Shown here: positions 15,636-24,211 of the stretch, piece after piece
How the letters are laid out: each line of letters starts with the position of its first letter
How positions within the stretch are numbered: position 1 is the first letter of the stretch
Source of the DNA: Streptomyces sp. ERV7
GTDB lineage: Bacteria; Actinomycetota; Actinomycetes; Streptomycetales; Streptomycetaceae
DNA length: 64,000 bases
Assembly (NCBI RefSeq): GCF_001653515.1
Contig: NZ_LYOY01000040.1
Span: forward strand, 1,488,001-1,552,000
Reading direction: 5' to 3'
Made by a program: the position numbers and the translations under genes
The notes under the pieces: model-generated
Databases searched by the model: none
What the model saw: the letters and a program-made list of their open reading frames with translations, nothing else
Told to the model about the DNA's origin: nothing

Positions 15636-15739
15636 AGCACTCCCTCTTGTTCGAAGACCATGACGTCGTCATGGGCCGAGGCAGACGCCCGCGTCCCTTT
15701 TGCCCTTGTCCGGCAGTCACCCGAGAGGTCTTCATTCCG

Positions 15740-17461
15740 ATGCGTCAGATGTCCGGAAACGTCGCAAGAGCGGCAGCGATAGCCGTGGTTCTCGCCGTGG
15801 GCGCCGTCGCCTGCGGCCCCGACGACAGCGGCGCCAAGAACGCCGGCGGCAGCTCGGACGCCAAGCCCGCCAAGGGCGGCACCCTCTCCGTCCTCAACAA
15901 CGAGCCGCAGACCGACTTCGACCCGGCGCGGCTCTACACCTCCGGCGGCGGAAACGTTCCGTCCCTGGTGTTCCGTACGCTCACCACGCGCAACCGCGAG
16001 GCCGGCGCCGAGGGCACCAAGGTCGTCCCGGACCTCGCCACCGACACCGGCAAGCCCAACGCCGACGCCACGGTGTGGACGTACACCCTCAAGGACGGCC
16101 TCAAGTACGAGGACGGCACGGCCATCACGACGGCCGACATCAAGTACGGCATCGAGCGGTCCTTCGCGGCCGAGCTCTCCGGCGGCGCGCCCTACCTGCG
16201 CGACTGGCTGGTCGGCGGCGACAAGTACGAGGGTCCCTACAAGGACGGCGGCAAGGGCCTCGCCTCCATCGAGACGCCCGACGCCAAGACCATCGTCTTC
16301 CATCTGAACAAGCCCGAGGGCGAGTTCCCGTACCTGGCGACCCAGACCCAGTTCGCGCCGGTCCCCAAGGCCAAGGACACCGGCACCAAGTACGAGTCGC
16401 ACCCGGTCTCCTCCGGCCCGTACAAGGTCGTCAAGAACGAGAACGACGGCGAGCACCTGGTCCTGGAGCGCAACCCCCACTGGTCCGAGGCCACCGACGC
16501 CGAGCGCAAGGCGTACCCGGACAGCATCGACGTGCGCTCCGGGCTCGACGCCTCCGTCGTCAACCAGCGCCTCTCCGCCTCCCAGGGGCCGGACTCGGCC
16601 GCCGTCACCACCGACACCAACCTCGGCCCCGCCGAGCTCTCCAAGATCGGCGGCGACAAGGCGCTCGCCGCGCGCGTGGGCACCGGGCACTTCGGCTACA
16701 CCAACTACATCGGCTTCAACCCGAAGGTGAAGCCGTTCGACGACCCGAAGGTGCGCCAGGCCATCGCGTACGCGGTGGACCGCAGCTCGGTCGTCAACGC
16801 GGTCGGCGGCTCCTCGCTCGCCGAGCCCGCCACCACCTTCCTGCCCAACCAGAAGGCGTTCGGCTACACCGAGTTCGACCACTTCCCGGCGGGCGCCTCC
16901 GGCAACGCGGCCAAGGCCAAGGAGCTCCTGAAGGAGGCGGGCCACGCGGACGGTCTCACCGTCACGCTGACCCACACCAACGCCAAGGGCGGCCCCAAGG
17001 GCCCCGAGGTGGCGACCGCCCTCCAGGACGCCCTGAAGAAGGCCGGGATCACGGTCAAGCTCCAGGGCCTGGAGGCCAACGACTACAACGACACCATCCA
17101 GAGCGTGGACAAGGAGCCCGGCTTCTTCCTGCGCGGCTGGGGCGCGGACTGGCCGTCCGGCGGCCCGTTCCTCGCGCCGATCTTCGACGGCCGCCAGATC
17201 GTCAAGGGCGGCGCCAACTTCAACACCGGCTTCCTGGACGACCCGGCGGTCAACAAGGAGGTCGACGAGATCAACAAGCTGACCGACCTCGCGGCGGCCG
17301 CGCCGCGCTGGGGCGCCCTGGACAAGAAGATCGGTGAGCAGGCCGTCGTGGTCCCGCTCTTCCACCCGGTCTACAAGCGCCTGGTCGGCAAGGACATCAA
17401 GAACGTCGTCATCAGCGACTGGACCGGTGTGCTCGACATCTCCCAGGTCGCGGTCAAGTAG
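15740..17461 (+). CDS. Peptide ABC transporter substrate-binding lipoprotein (SBP_bac_5 family)
   Basis: A 573-residue extracytoplasmic peptide-binding protein of the DppA/OppA family. The N-terminus is a lipoprotein signal with a hydrophobic run and lipobox ending Ala-Val-Ala-Cys, Cys 25 being the lipidated residue. A Gly-Ser-Asp-Lys linker follows, then the bilobed binding domain (Gly-Gly-Thr-Leu-Ser-Val near residue 50; Val-Arg-Gln-Ala-Ile-Ala-Tyr-Ala-Val-Asp around residue 340). The ATG at 15740 is preceded by GAGAGG, and a second ATG three codons later is possible. It heads an operon with two permeases and one fused ATPase, all spaced or overlapping by a few bases. Confidence 0.93.
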   Translation: MRQMSGNVARAAAIAVVLAVGAVACGPDDSGAKNAGGSSDAKPAKGGTLSVLNNEPQTDFDPARLYTSGGGNVPSLVFRTLTTRNREAGAEGTKVVPDLATDTGKPNADATVWTYTLKDGLKYEDGTAITTADIKYGIERSFAAELSGGAPYLRDWLVGGDKYEGPYKDGGKGLASIETPDAKTIVFHLNKPEGEFPYLATQTQFAPVPKAKDTGTKYESHPVSSGPYKVVKNENDGEHLVLERNPHWSEATDAERKAYPDSIDVRSGLDASVVNQRLSASQGPDSAAVTTDTNLGPAELSKIGGDKALAARVGTGHFGYTNYIGFNPKVKPFDDPKVRQAIAYAVDRSSVVNAVGGSSLAEPATTFLPNQKAFGYTEFDHFPAGASGNAAKAKELLKEAGHADGLTVTLTHTNAKGGPKGPEVATALQDALKKAGITVKLQGLEANDYNDTIQSVDKEPGFFLRGWGADWPSGGPFLAPIFDGRQIVKGGANFNTGFLDDPAVNKEVDEINKLTDLAAAAPRWGALDKKIGEQAVVVPLFHPVYKRLVGKDIKNVVISDWTGVLDISQVAVK

Positions 17462-17543
17462 CCATGAGTGAGGCCTTGTTGGCCTCGGAGGCGGGAGCGG
17501 CCCAGGTGGCCGCTTCTGGCGGCGGCTGCGCGCCCAGCGCGCC

Positions 17544-18449
17544 GTGACCGTCGCCGCCGTCGTCTTCGCGCTGCTCGTGCTCGTCGCGCTCGCCGCGCCG
17601 CTGCTCACCGCCCTGGAGGGGCAGGACCCCAACGCCTTCCACCCGGCCCTGGTCGACTCGGCCGCCGGCGGCGTGCCCAAGGGTTCGTTCGGCGGGATCA
17701 GCGGCGACCACTGGCTCGGCGTGGAGCCCCAGACCGGCCGCGACCTGTTCGCACGGCTCGTCTACGGAGCCCGGGTCTCGCTCGGCGTCGCCTTCATCGC
17801 CACCCTGGTGCAGGTGTTCATCGGGGTGAGCCTCGGTCTGCTCGCCGCGCTCGGCGGGCGCTGGGCCGACCAGGTCATCAGCCGGTTCACCGACGTGGTG
17901 GTGGCGCTGCCGCTGCTCGTCATCGGACTCGGTCTGATCGCGATCGTGCCCGACTCGGTGCCGCGCCCGGTGCTGATCACCTTCGTCATCTCCGTCGTCG
18001 GCTGGTCCGGCACCTCCAAGATCGTGCGCTCCTCGGCGCTCAGCCTCAAGTCGCTCGACTACGTCTCGGCGGCCCGGCTCAGCGGCTGGGGCCGCCTCGC
18101 GATCGCCCGGCGCGAGCTGCTGCCCGCGCTGGCCGCGCCCGTCATCACCTACGGAGTGCTGCTCGTCCCCGCCAACGTCTCCATCGAGGCGGCCCTCTCC
18201 TTCCTCGGCGTCGGCATCAAGCCGCCCACCCCGTCGTGGGGGCAGATGCTCACCGAGGCCAACACCTGGTACCAGTCGGCGCCCACGTATCTGCTGCTGC
18301 CGGCCGGCTTCCTGTTCGTCACCGTGCTCTCGCTCACCGTCGTCGGGGAGGGCGTGCGCACCGCGCTCGACCCGAGGGCCGCCTCCCGGCTCAAGGTCGG
18401 CGTCAAGTCCCGCAAGGGCGCCAAGTCCCCCAAGGAGGCCTCGAAGTGA
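17544..18449 (+). CDS. Peptide ABC transporter permease, DppC-like, with damaged N-terminus
   Basis: Inner-membrane permease of the OppC/DppC type: five to six helices and the usual Gly-Arg-Asp-Leu-Phe-Ala-Arg-Leu-Val-Tyr-Gly-Ala-Arg segment before the transport domain. The coupling loop for the ATPase (Glu-Ala-Ala-Leu-Ser-Phe-Leu-Gly-Val-Gly) is near residue 220. The frame has only GTG 17544 as a start, without a ribosome site. Upstream bases still encode the typical Phe-Trp-Arg-Arg-Leu-Arg-Ala-Gln-Arg, but the in-frame stop at about 17469 blocks it. An ATG at 17464, two bases past the lipoprotein stop, opens the neighbouring frame. A one-base error or mutation near 17513 would join them. 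It overlaps the next permease by four bases. Confidence 0.85.
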   Translation: MTVAAVVFALLVLVALAAPLLTALEGQDPNAFHPALVDSAAGGVPKGSFGGISGDHWLGVEPQTGRDLFARLVYGARVSLGVAFIATLVQVFIGVSLGLLAALGGRWADQVISRFTDVVVALPLLVIGLGLIAIVPDSVPRPVLITFVISVVGWSGTSKIVRSSALSLKSLDYVSAARLSGWGRLAIARRELLPALAAPVITYGVLLVPANVSIEAALSFLGVGIKPPTPSWGQMLTEANTWYQSAPTYLLLPAGFLFVTVLSLTVVGEGVRTALDPRAASRLKVGVKSRKGAKSPKEASK

Positions 18450-19435
18450 CGGGCTTTCTGCTGCGGCGGCTCGCGGGCGCGGTCTTCGTGCTGCTCGCCC
18501 TCTCCGTCGTCGTCTACCTCGTCTTCTACGCCGCTCCCGGCAACGTCGCCCAGATCGTCTGCGGCGAGCGCTGCTCCCCGGCCCAGGTGGCCCAGGTGCA
18601 CGACCGCCTCCAGCTCGGCGACCCGATCCACGTGCAGTACGGGCACTTCCTCCAGGGGCTCTTCGCCGGCCGGGACTTCTCCTCCGGCGTCGGCGTCGTC
18701 CACTGCGACGCGCCGTGCCTGGGCCTGTCCTACCGCCAGGACTCGCCGGTCACCGACATCCTCGTGAACAAGCTGCCCGTCACCGGCTCGCTGGTGATCG
18801 GCGCGTTCGTGCTGTGGATCCTGCTCGGCGTCGGCACCGGACTGCTCTCCGCGTGGAAGCGCGGCGGCGCCGTCGAGCGGACGCTGACCGGGCTCACCCT
18901 CGTCGGCTTCTCCACCCCGGTCTTCGTGATCGGCCTGGTACTGATCATCGTCTTCTGCTCGACGCTCGGCTGGCTGCCGTTCCCGCAGTACACACCCTTC
19001 TCGGACAACCCCGAGCAGTGGTTCTGGGGACTGCTGCTGCCGTGGATCTCGCTGGCGCTGATCGAGAGCGCCAAGTACGCGCGCCTGGTGCGCAGCTCGA
19101 TGCTGGAGACCCTCGCCGAGGACCATGTGCGCACCTTCCGGGCGTACGGGCTCACCGAGCGGGCCATCGTCGGCAAGCACGCCCTGCGCGGCGCGGTCGC
19201 CCCCGTCATCGCGCTGAGCGCGCTGGACGCGGGCTCCATGTTCGGCGGCGCCGTGCTCACCGAGTCGCTCTTCGGCATCCAGGGCATCGGCAAGCTCCTG
19301 GTGGACTCGGTCCGCCAGGTCGACCTGCCCGTCGTGGTCGGCGTCGTCATGACGACCGGATTCTTCGTCGTACTGGCCAATGCCCTCGCGGACGCGCTGT
19401 ACGCGATGGCGGACCGACGGGTGGTGCTGTCATGA
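18446..19435 (+). CDS. Peptide ABC transporter permease, DppB-like
   Basis: A 329-residue permease of the OppB/DppB type. It begins with a short basic segment and first helix, has a periplasmic insert with four Cys (Ile-Val-Cys-Gly-Glu-Arg-Cys and His-Cys-Asp-Ala-Pro-Cys) that may form disulphides, then the transport domain with about five more helices. The coupling segment Glu-Ser-Leu-Phe-Gly-Ile-Gln-Gly-Ile-Gly sits near residue 280. The four Cys in the external insert are notable because the leader peptide of this operon is also Cys-rich. The GTG start overlaps the previous stop, and the stop overlaps the ATPase ATG, so translation is coupled. Confidence 0.93.
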   Translation: MTGFLLRRLAGAVFVLLALSVVVYLVFYAAPGNVAQIVCGERCSPAQVAQVHDRLQLGDPIHVQYGHFLQGLFAGRDFSSGVGVVHCDAPCLGLSYRQDSPVTDILVNKLPVTGSLVIGAFVLWILLGVGTGLLSAWKRGGAVERTLTGLTLVGFSTPVFVIGLVLIIVFCSTLGWLPFPQYTPFSDNPEQWFWGLLLPWISLALIESAKYARLVRSSMLETLAEDHVRTFRAYGLTERAIVGKHALRGAVAPVIALSALDAGSMFGGAVLTESLFGIQGIGKLLVDSVRQVDLPVVVGVVMTTGFFVVLANALADALYAMADRRVVLS

Positions 19436-21096
19436 CCGAGCGGCAGACGGAGGGCTCCGCGCAGCCGGTGTCCGCTCCCCGGGGCTCCGCTCCGCTGGTG
19501 GAGGTCACCGACCTCGCCATCGCCTTCGGTGAGACCCGGGCCGTCGACGGGCTCTCCTTCAGCCTGGCGCCCGGCGCCGCGCTCGGCGTGGTCGGCGAGT
19601 CCGGCTCCGGCAAGAGCGCCTCCGCGTACGCCCTGCTCGGCCTGCACCGGGGCACCGGCGCCCAGGTCGAGGGGAGCGTGCGGGTCGCGGGCACCGACGT
19701 CCAGAACGCCTCCGACGCCGAACTGCGGCGGCTGCGCGGGGGAGTGGCGGCGATGGTCTTCCAGGACCCGCTCTCCTCGCTCGACCCGTACTACGCCATC
19801 GGCGACCAGATCGCCGAGGTGTACCGGGTGCACCGGGGCGGCTCCCGGCGGGCGGCACGCGCGCGTGCCGTCGAGGTGCTCGACCGCGTCGGCATCCCGG
19901 ACGCGGCCCGCAAGGCGCGCTCGCGCCCGCACGAGTTCTCCGGCGGAATGCGCCAGCGCGCGCTCATCGCGATGGCGCTCGCCTGCGAGCCCAAGCTCCT
20001 GATAGCGGATGAGCCGACCACCGCCCTCGACGTCACCGTCCAGGCCCAGATCCTCGACCTGCTGCACGGGCTGCGCCAGGAGACCGGGATGGGGCTGCTG
20101 CTGGTCACCCACGACGTGGGCGTCGCGGCGGAGAGCGTCGACGACGTCCTGGTCATGCGGCAGGGGCGCGCGGTGGAGCGCGGGCCGGTACGGGACGTGC
20201 TGGGCGCGCCGAAGGCCGCCTACACCAAGGAGCTGCTGTCGGCGGTGCCGCGCCTCGACGTGGCCAAGCCCGCCGCCTCCGCCGCCGGTGAGCCGCTGCT
20301 CGAAGCCCGTGACCTGCGCAAGGTGTTCGGGCGCGGCAAGTCGGCGTTCACCGCCGTCGACGGTGTCTCGCTCACCGTGCGGCGCGGCGAGACCCTCGGC
20401 GTGGTCGGCGAGAGCGGCAGCGGCAAGACGACGCTGGGCCGGATGCTGGTGGGCCTGCTCGACACCACCTCCGGCACGATCCGGCGCGACGGCACGGCCG
20501 TCCAGATGGTCTTCCAGGACCCGGTCGCCTCGCTCAACCCGAGGCGCTCGATCGGCGAGTCGGTGGCCGACCCGCTGCGCGCCTCGGGCGTACGGGACGA
20601 CAAGCGCATCCGCGCGCGCGTGGGCGAGCTCCTGGAGCGGGTCGGCCTCGACCCGGACCGCTACGACCGCTACCCGCACGAGTTCAGCGGGGGCCAGCGC
20701 CAGCGCGTCGGCATCGCCCGGGCGCTCGCGGCCGAACCGCAGCTGATCGTCTGCGACGAGCCGGTCTCCGCGCTCGATGTGACCACCCAGGCCCATGTCA
20801 CCGAGCTCCTGGCCGAGTTGCAGCGCGAACTCGGGCTCGGGCTCGTCTTCATCGCGCACGACCTCGCCGTCGTACGGCAGGTCAGCGACCGGGTCGCGGT
20901 GATGCGCCGGGGCCGGATCGTGGAGGAGGGCGCGGTGGACGAGGTGTACGGATCGCCCGAGGACCCGTACACGCGGCAGCTCCTGGCCGCCGTGCCGACC
21001 GTCGACCCGGTGCTCGCCGCGGTGCGCAGGGCCGCCCGCAAGGAGCTGCGGGAGCAGCTGCGGGAGCAGAACCGCGACGAGGTGGCCGTGGCCTGA
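19432..21096 (+). CDS. Fused double ATP-binding subunit of peptide ABC transporter (DppD-DppF-like)
   Basis: A 554-residue protein with two complete ABC ATPase domains in tandem, equal to DppD plus DppF. The first domain has Walker A Gly-Glu-Ser-Gly-Ser-Gly-Lys-Ser, signature Phe-Ser-Gly-Gly-Met and Walker B Leu-Leu-Ile-Ala-Asp-Glu-Pro. The second has Gly-Glu-Ser-Gly-Ser-Gly-Lys-Thr, Phe-Ser-Gly-Gly-Gln and Val-Cys-Asp-Glu-Pro. Both carry Phe-Gln-Asp-Pro Q-loops and His switches. The last 30 residues are a charged Arg/Glu helix. Such fusions are common in actinobacteria. It is the last gene of the operon; a perfect hairpin follows 76 bases later. Confidence 0.94.
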   Translation: MTERQTEGSAQPVSAPRGSAPLVEVTDLAIAFGETRAVDGLSFSLAPGAALGVVGESGSGKSASAYALLGLHRGTGAQVEGSVRVAGTDVQNASDAELRRLRGGVAAMVFQDPLSSLDPYYAIGDQIAEVYRVHRGGSRRAARARAVEVLDRVGIPDAARKARSRPHEFSGGMRQRALIAMALACEPKLLIADEPTTALDVTVQAQILDLLHGLRQETGMGLLLVTHDVGVAAESVDDVLVMRQGRAVERGPVRDVLGAPKAAYTKELLSAVPRLDVAKPAASAAGEPLLEARDLRKVFGRGKSAFTAVDGVSLTVRRGETLGVVGESGSGKTTLGRMLVGLLDTTSGTIRRDGTAVQMVFQDPVASLNPRRSIGESVADPLRASGVRDDKRIRARVGELLERVGLDPDRYDRYPHEFSGGQRQRVGIARALAAEPQLIVCDEPVSALDVTTQAHVTELLAELQRELGLGLVFIAHDLAVVRQVSDRVAVMRRGRIVEEGAVDEVYGSPEDPYTRQLLAAVPTVDPVLAAVRRAARKELREQLREQNRDEVAVA

Positions 21097-21172
21097 CGCT
21101 CCGTTACTCTCCCGCCCCGTAGCGCGACGGAACGCGACCGGGGTGGGAAAGTTACGTGCATTCACCCCTTCC

Positions 21173-21206
21173 GGTGGCGCGATGGACAACCGTCCATCGC
21201 GCCACC
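21173..21206 (+). terminator. Perfect 15-base-pair hairpin ending the peptide transporter operon
   Basis: GGTGGCGCGATGGAC (21173-21187) pairs completely with GTCCATCGCGCCACC (21192-21206) across an AACC loop. It lies between the ATPase stop and the glycosyltransferase start. Confidence 0.7.
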
Positions 21207-21286
21207 GTCGTATCCGCTTACGTTCATCCCGCTGCGAGTCGCCGGAGCAACGGCGGCCGCCCACCAGGGAGATCGGGGGTGCGTAC

Positions 21287-22795
21287 ATGCGGATCGGACT
21301 GCTCACCGACGGCGGCTATCCGTACACGACCGGCGAGTCCAGGCTGTGGTGCGACCGGCTCGTGCGCGGGCTCGCGCGGCACGAGTTCGACATATACGCG
21401 CTGAGCCGCACGGCGGCCCAGGAGGAACGCGGCTGGGTGGCCCTGCCGCCCCAGGTCCGCCGGGTGCGCACGGCCCCGCTGTGGGCGGCGGAGGAGCCGG
21501 GGCGCTTTCCCGAGAGCGCTCAGGGGAGCCGCCGTCTCGGCCGCCGCGAGCGACACCGCTTCGCCACCTGCTTCCGCGAACTGGCGGGCGCGATCTGTAT
21601 GGCGGGACCGGGCGGGGCGGACGGCGACGGCGGGCTGCCCGGCGCGCCCGCGAAGCGCGCGCGGGCCGGAGTTCCGGCCCGGGAAGGCCTGTTGGGAGGC
21701 GTGCCCGGACAGCGGCCGGGCGGCAGCGGAGCGCCTGCCGACGGGCGGGTCGCCGGTCGCGCCTGCGACCCGGACGCCCTCACCGTCGCCTTCGACGCCG
21801 TCGCGACGGGCGTGCCCGGCGGCGCCCCCACGGGCGGCCCGTCGCGGTTCGCGGACGCGCTGTACGGACTGGCCGACCTGGCCAGGGAGTGCGGCGGGCT
21901 GTCCGCCGCCCTGCGCTCCGAGACGGCCGTGCGGGTCCTGGAGGCCGCCTGCCGCACCCCCGGAGCGAGCCGCGCGGTGCAGGCCGCGCGCGTCCCCGAC
22001 TACCTGGCCTTCGCCGACCTGCTGGAGCGCGCCCTGCGCCCCCTCTCGCTCGACTGGTACGACGCGGCGGGCCTCGGCGACGTCGACCTCTGCCATGCGG
22101 CCGGAGGCGGCTCCGCCGCCCTCCCGGGGCTGCTGGCCAAACGCTTCTTCGGCGTTCCGCTGCTGGTCACCGAGTACGGGGTGCAGCTGCGCGCGCAGTA
22201 CCTCGCGGCGGGCGACGCGCGCGTCCCGGTGCGGGCGCTGATGGCCGCGTTCCACCGGCGGCTCGCCGCCGAGGTGTACGAACGGGCCGCGCTCATCACC
22301 CCCGGCAACACCCACACCCGCCGCTGGCAGGAGAAGTGCGGCGCCGACCGCGCCAAGCTGCGCACGGTGTACCCGGGCATGGCCGCCGACCGCTTCCAGA
22401 CGGTGGGCGAGGACACCGGCGCGGGCGACCCCACCACGCTGGTCTGGGTCGGCCGCATCGACCCGACGAAGGACCTCATCGCCCTGCTGCACGCCTTCGC
22501 GGAGGTCCGGCGCGCGGAACCGGACGCCCGGCTGCGGATCTTCTACGCGGGCCAGGCGTCGGGAGCCGCCCCGGGGACGCACCTGCACGGGCCGGGGCCC
22601 GGGTGGTACGGCGACGCGCCGCACGGGCCGGGGCCCGGGTGGTACGGCGACGCGCCGGGCGGGGGGCGCGACGCGGGTGCGGCGGGTCCGGCCGACCGTG
22701 ACGGTGACGTCTGGACGAGTTCACCGGGCGCTCCCGCCCGCTGCTGCTCGGCGCGGTCGCCGTGTTCCTGGCCGCGCTCACCGCCGTCCTGCTGA
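21287..22795 (+). CDS. PelF-type glycosyltransferase (DUF3492 plus GT4), C-lobe missing
   Basis: The N-terminal 280 or so residues match the DUF3492 part of PelF enzymes: Met-Arg-Ile-Gly-Leu-Leu-Thr-Asp-Gly-Gly-Tyr-Pro-Tyr, then Gly-Glu-Ser-Arg-Leu-Trp-Cys-Asp. The GT4 part begins well (Val-Thr-Glu-Tyr-Gly-Val-Gln-Leu-Arg; Thr-Val-Tyr-Pro-Gly-Met; Val-Gly-Arg-Ile-Asp-Pro-Thr-Lys-Asp). After Asp-Ala-Arg-Leu-Arg-Ile at about residue 418 it breaks off into Gly/Pro-rich sequence with a duplicated 12-residue unit. It then runs out of frame into a membrane gene. The C-lobe, with the Glu-x7-Glu-type nucleotide-sugar site, is absent, so the enzyme should be inactive. The ATG at 21287 follows GGGGG. 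In PelF the product is a UDP-GlcNAc/GalNAc-type polymer; here only homology suggests it. Confidence 0.8.
   Translation: MRIGLLTDGGYPYTTGESRLWCDRLVRGLARHEFDIYALSRTAAQEERGWVALPPQVRRVRTAPLWAAEEPGRFPESAQGSRRLGRRERHRFATCFRELAGAICMAGPGGADGDGGLPGAPAKRARAGVPAREGLLGGVPGQRPGGSGAPADGRVAGRACDPDALTVAFDAVATGVPGGAPTGGPSRFADALYGLADLARECGGLSAALRSETAVRVLEAACRTPGASRAVQAARVPDYLAFADLLERALRPLSLDWYDAAGLGDVDLCHAAGGGSAALPGLLAKRFFGVPLLVTEYGVQLRAQYLAAGDARVPVRALMAAFHRRLAAEVYERAALITPGNTHTRRWQEKCGADRAKLRTVYPGMAADRFQTVGEDTGAGDPTTLVWVGRIDPTKDLIALLHAFAEVRRAEPDARLRIFYAGQASGAAPGTHLHGPGPGWYGDAPHGPGPGWYGDAPGGGRDAGAAGPADRDGDVWTSSPGAPARCCSARSPCSWPRSPPSC
22585..22656 (+). repeat. Two perfect 36-base direct repeats at the PelF-like gene junction
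   Basis: Bases 22585-22620 are repeated exactly at 22621-22656. Each copy begins GCACGGGCCGGGGCCCGGGT and encodes the same 12 residues in the glycosyltransferase frame. They sit just after the point where family similarity stops. Confidence 0.9.
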
Positions 22796-23157
22796 CGGGC
22801 CGACTCGCTTACGGCCACGGCTCGTTCGCGTCCGCCGCCGCACCCGGGGCGCTGCTCTTCCTGGCACGGCTGCTCGTCCTGCACGGCTTCGCACCGGCCG
22901 CCACCGCCGCACTGCGGGCGGCGGCCTGCGCCGAGGCGGCCGCCCTCGCCCTGGTGCTCGCCGGCCGGCTGCCGGGCTGCGACGCCCTCGCCCGCCCGGT
23001 GACCGCCGCCGTCGAGGCGGGCGGCGCGGGCGCCGTCCCGGCCGCGATCTGCGGCGCCGCCGCCCTCGCCCTGCTCGCCCGGGCCACCGCGGTCCTCGCC
23101 CGCGCCTCGGCCCACTCCGTACGCCCATCGACCCCCGAACAGCACTACACGCATTGA
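22762..23157 (+). CDS. C-terminal fragment of a polytopic membrane protein in the Pel-like locus
   Basis: 131 residues, almost all hydrophobic, forming three or four helices with Ala/Leu/Gly composition and a polar tail ending Glu-Gln-His-Tyr-Thr-His. The same frame continues upstream as Leu-Asp-Glu-Phe-Thr-Gly-Arg-Ser-Arg-Pro-Leu-Leu-Leu-Gly before a TGA. So the GTG at 22762 is probably not the ancestral start and the protein looks beheaded. Its place after a PelF-like gene suggests the remains of the PelG-like polysaccharide export protein or a neighbour; the sequence alone cannot prove that. It overlaps the truncated glycosyltransferase by 34 bases in another frame. Confidence 0.55.
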   Translation: MFLAALTAVLLTGRLAYGHGSFASAAAPGALLFLARLLVLHGFAPAATAALRAAACAEAAALALVLAGRLPGCDALARPVTAAVEAGGAGAVPAAICGAAALALLARATAVLARASAHSVRPSTPEQHYTH

Positions 23158-23189
23158 CGCGCACTGATGCCCGAAGGAGAACGAGACAC

Positions 23190-23243
23190 ATGACCGCCCT
23201 GCCCCCGGCCTCCTGCCGACCGCACGGAAAGGCCGTGCGATGA
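23190..23243 (+). CDS. Possible 17-residue coupling peptide
   Basis: An ATG with an AAGGAG site 10 bases upstream opens a 17-codon frame whose TGA overlaps the ATG of the epimerase gene (ATGA). It may be a translational-coupling peptide or the stump of a longer deleted gene. No similarity is recognised. Confidence 0.3.
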   Translation: MTALPPASCRPHGKAVR

Positions 23244-24211
23244 GGGTGCTACTGCTCGGTGCCAACGGATATCTGGGCCGTTTCGTCGCCGACCGCCTGC
23301 TCGCCGACCCGGCCGTCCAGCTCACCGCGCTCGGGCGCGGCGACGACGCCGACGTACGGTTCGACCTCGCCTCCGGCAGCCCGGGAGCCCTCACCCGCTT
23401 CCTGGACGCCGTCCACCCCGGGGTCGTGATCAACTGCGCCGGTGCCACCCGCGGCGGTGCCCGCGAGCTGACCCGGCACAACACGGTCGCCGTCGCCACC
23501 GTCTGCGAGGCCCTGCGCCGCAGCGGCTGCGGCGCCCGCCTCGTCCAGCTCGGCTGCGCCTCCGAATACGGGCCCTCCCAGCCGGGGTCCTCCACCGCCG
23601 AGGACGCCGTGCCGCGCCCCGGCGGCCCGTACGGCGTGAGCAAGCTCGCCGGGACCGAGCTGGTCCTCGGCTCCGGCCTGGACGCCATCGTGCTGCGGGT
23701 CTTCTCGCCGGTCGGGCCCGGCACCCCCGCCGGATCCCCGCTCGGCCGCCTCGCCGAGGCGATGCGCCGGGCCATGCAGTCCGGCGACGGAGAGCTCAAA
23801 CTCGCGGGGCTCGGAGTGCAGCGCGACTTCGTCGACGTCCGTGACGTGGCCCGCGCCGTGCACGCCGCCTCCCTCTCGGCCGCCCAGGGCGTCGTCAACA
23901 TCGGGACCGGCCGCTCGGTGAAGCTGCGCGACGCGGCCGCCGTCCTCGCCCGGGTCGCCGGGTACGGCGGCGCGCTGCACGAGCTGGACGCCGGACCCGG
24001 CCTGCGGCCGGGAGTCATCGGCGCCCCCCGCCCGTCCGCCGACGCCGTCCTGGAACATCTGGCGGCGTCCCCGGCCCCGTACCCCGACGGCTGCGGCAGC
24101 TGGCAGCAGGCCGACGTCCGCACCGCGCGCGACAGGCTCGGCTGGCGGCCCCGGATCAACCTGGAGGAGTCCCTGGCGGACATCTGGATGGAGGCGGCGT
24201 GCCGCATCTGA
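23240..24211 (+). CDS. NAD-dependent epimerase/dehydratase (extended SDR)
   Basis: A 323-residue extended short-chain dehydrogenase acting on a nucleotide sugar. The Rossmann motif Gly-Ala-Asn-Gly-Tyr-Leu-Gly is at the N-terminus. Ile-Asn-Cys-Ala-Gly is strand 4. The catalytic pair is Tyr-Gly-Val-Ser-Lys near residue 133, with a Ser-Glu-Tyr-Gly segment ahead of it. The sugar substrate cannot be read from sequence; in this setting UDP-GlcNAc/GalNAc-type sugars are plausible. The start ATG overlaps a tiny upstream frame, and the stop overlaps the spherulin-4 gene start by 13 bases, so the genes are co-translated. Confidence 0.9.
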   Translation: MRVLLLGANGYLGRFVADRLLADPAVQLTALGRGDDADVRFDLASGSPGALTRFLDAVHPGVVINCAGATRGGARELTRHNTVAVATVCEALRRSGCGARLVQLGCASEYGPSQPGSSTAEDAVPRPGGPYGVSKLAGTELVLGSGLDAIVLRVFSPVGPGTPAGSPLGRLAEAMRRAMQSGDGELKLAGLGVQRDFVDVRDVARAVHAASLSAAQGVVNIGTGRSVKLRDAAAVLARVAGYGGALHELDAGPGLRPGVIGAPRPSADAVLEHLAASPAPYPDGCGSWQQADVRTARDRLGWRPRINLEESLADIWMEAACRI

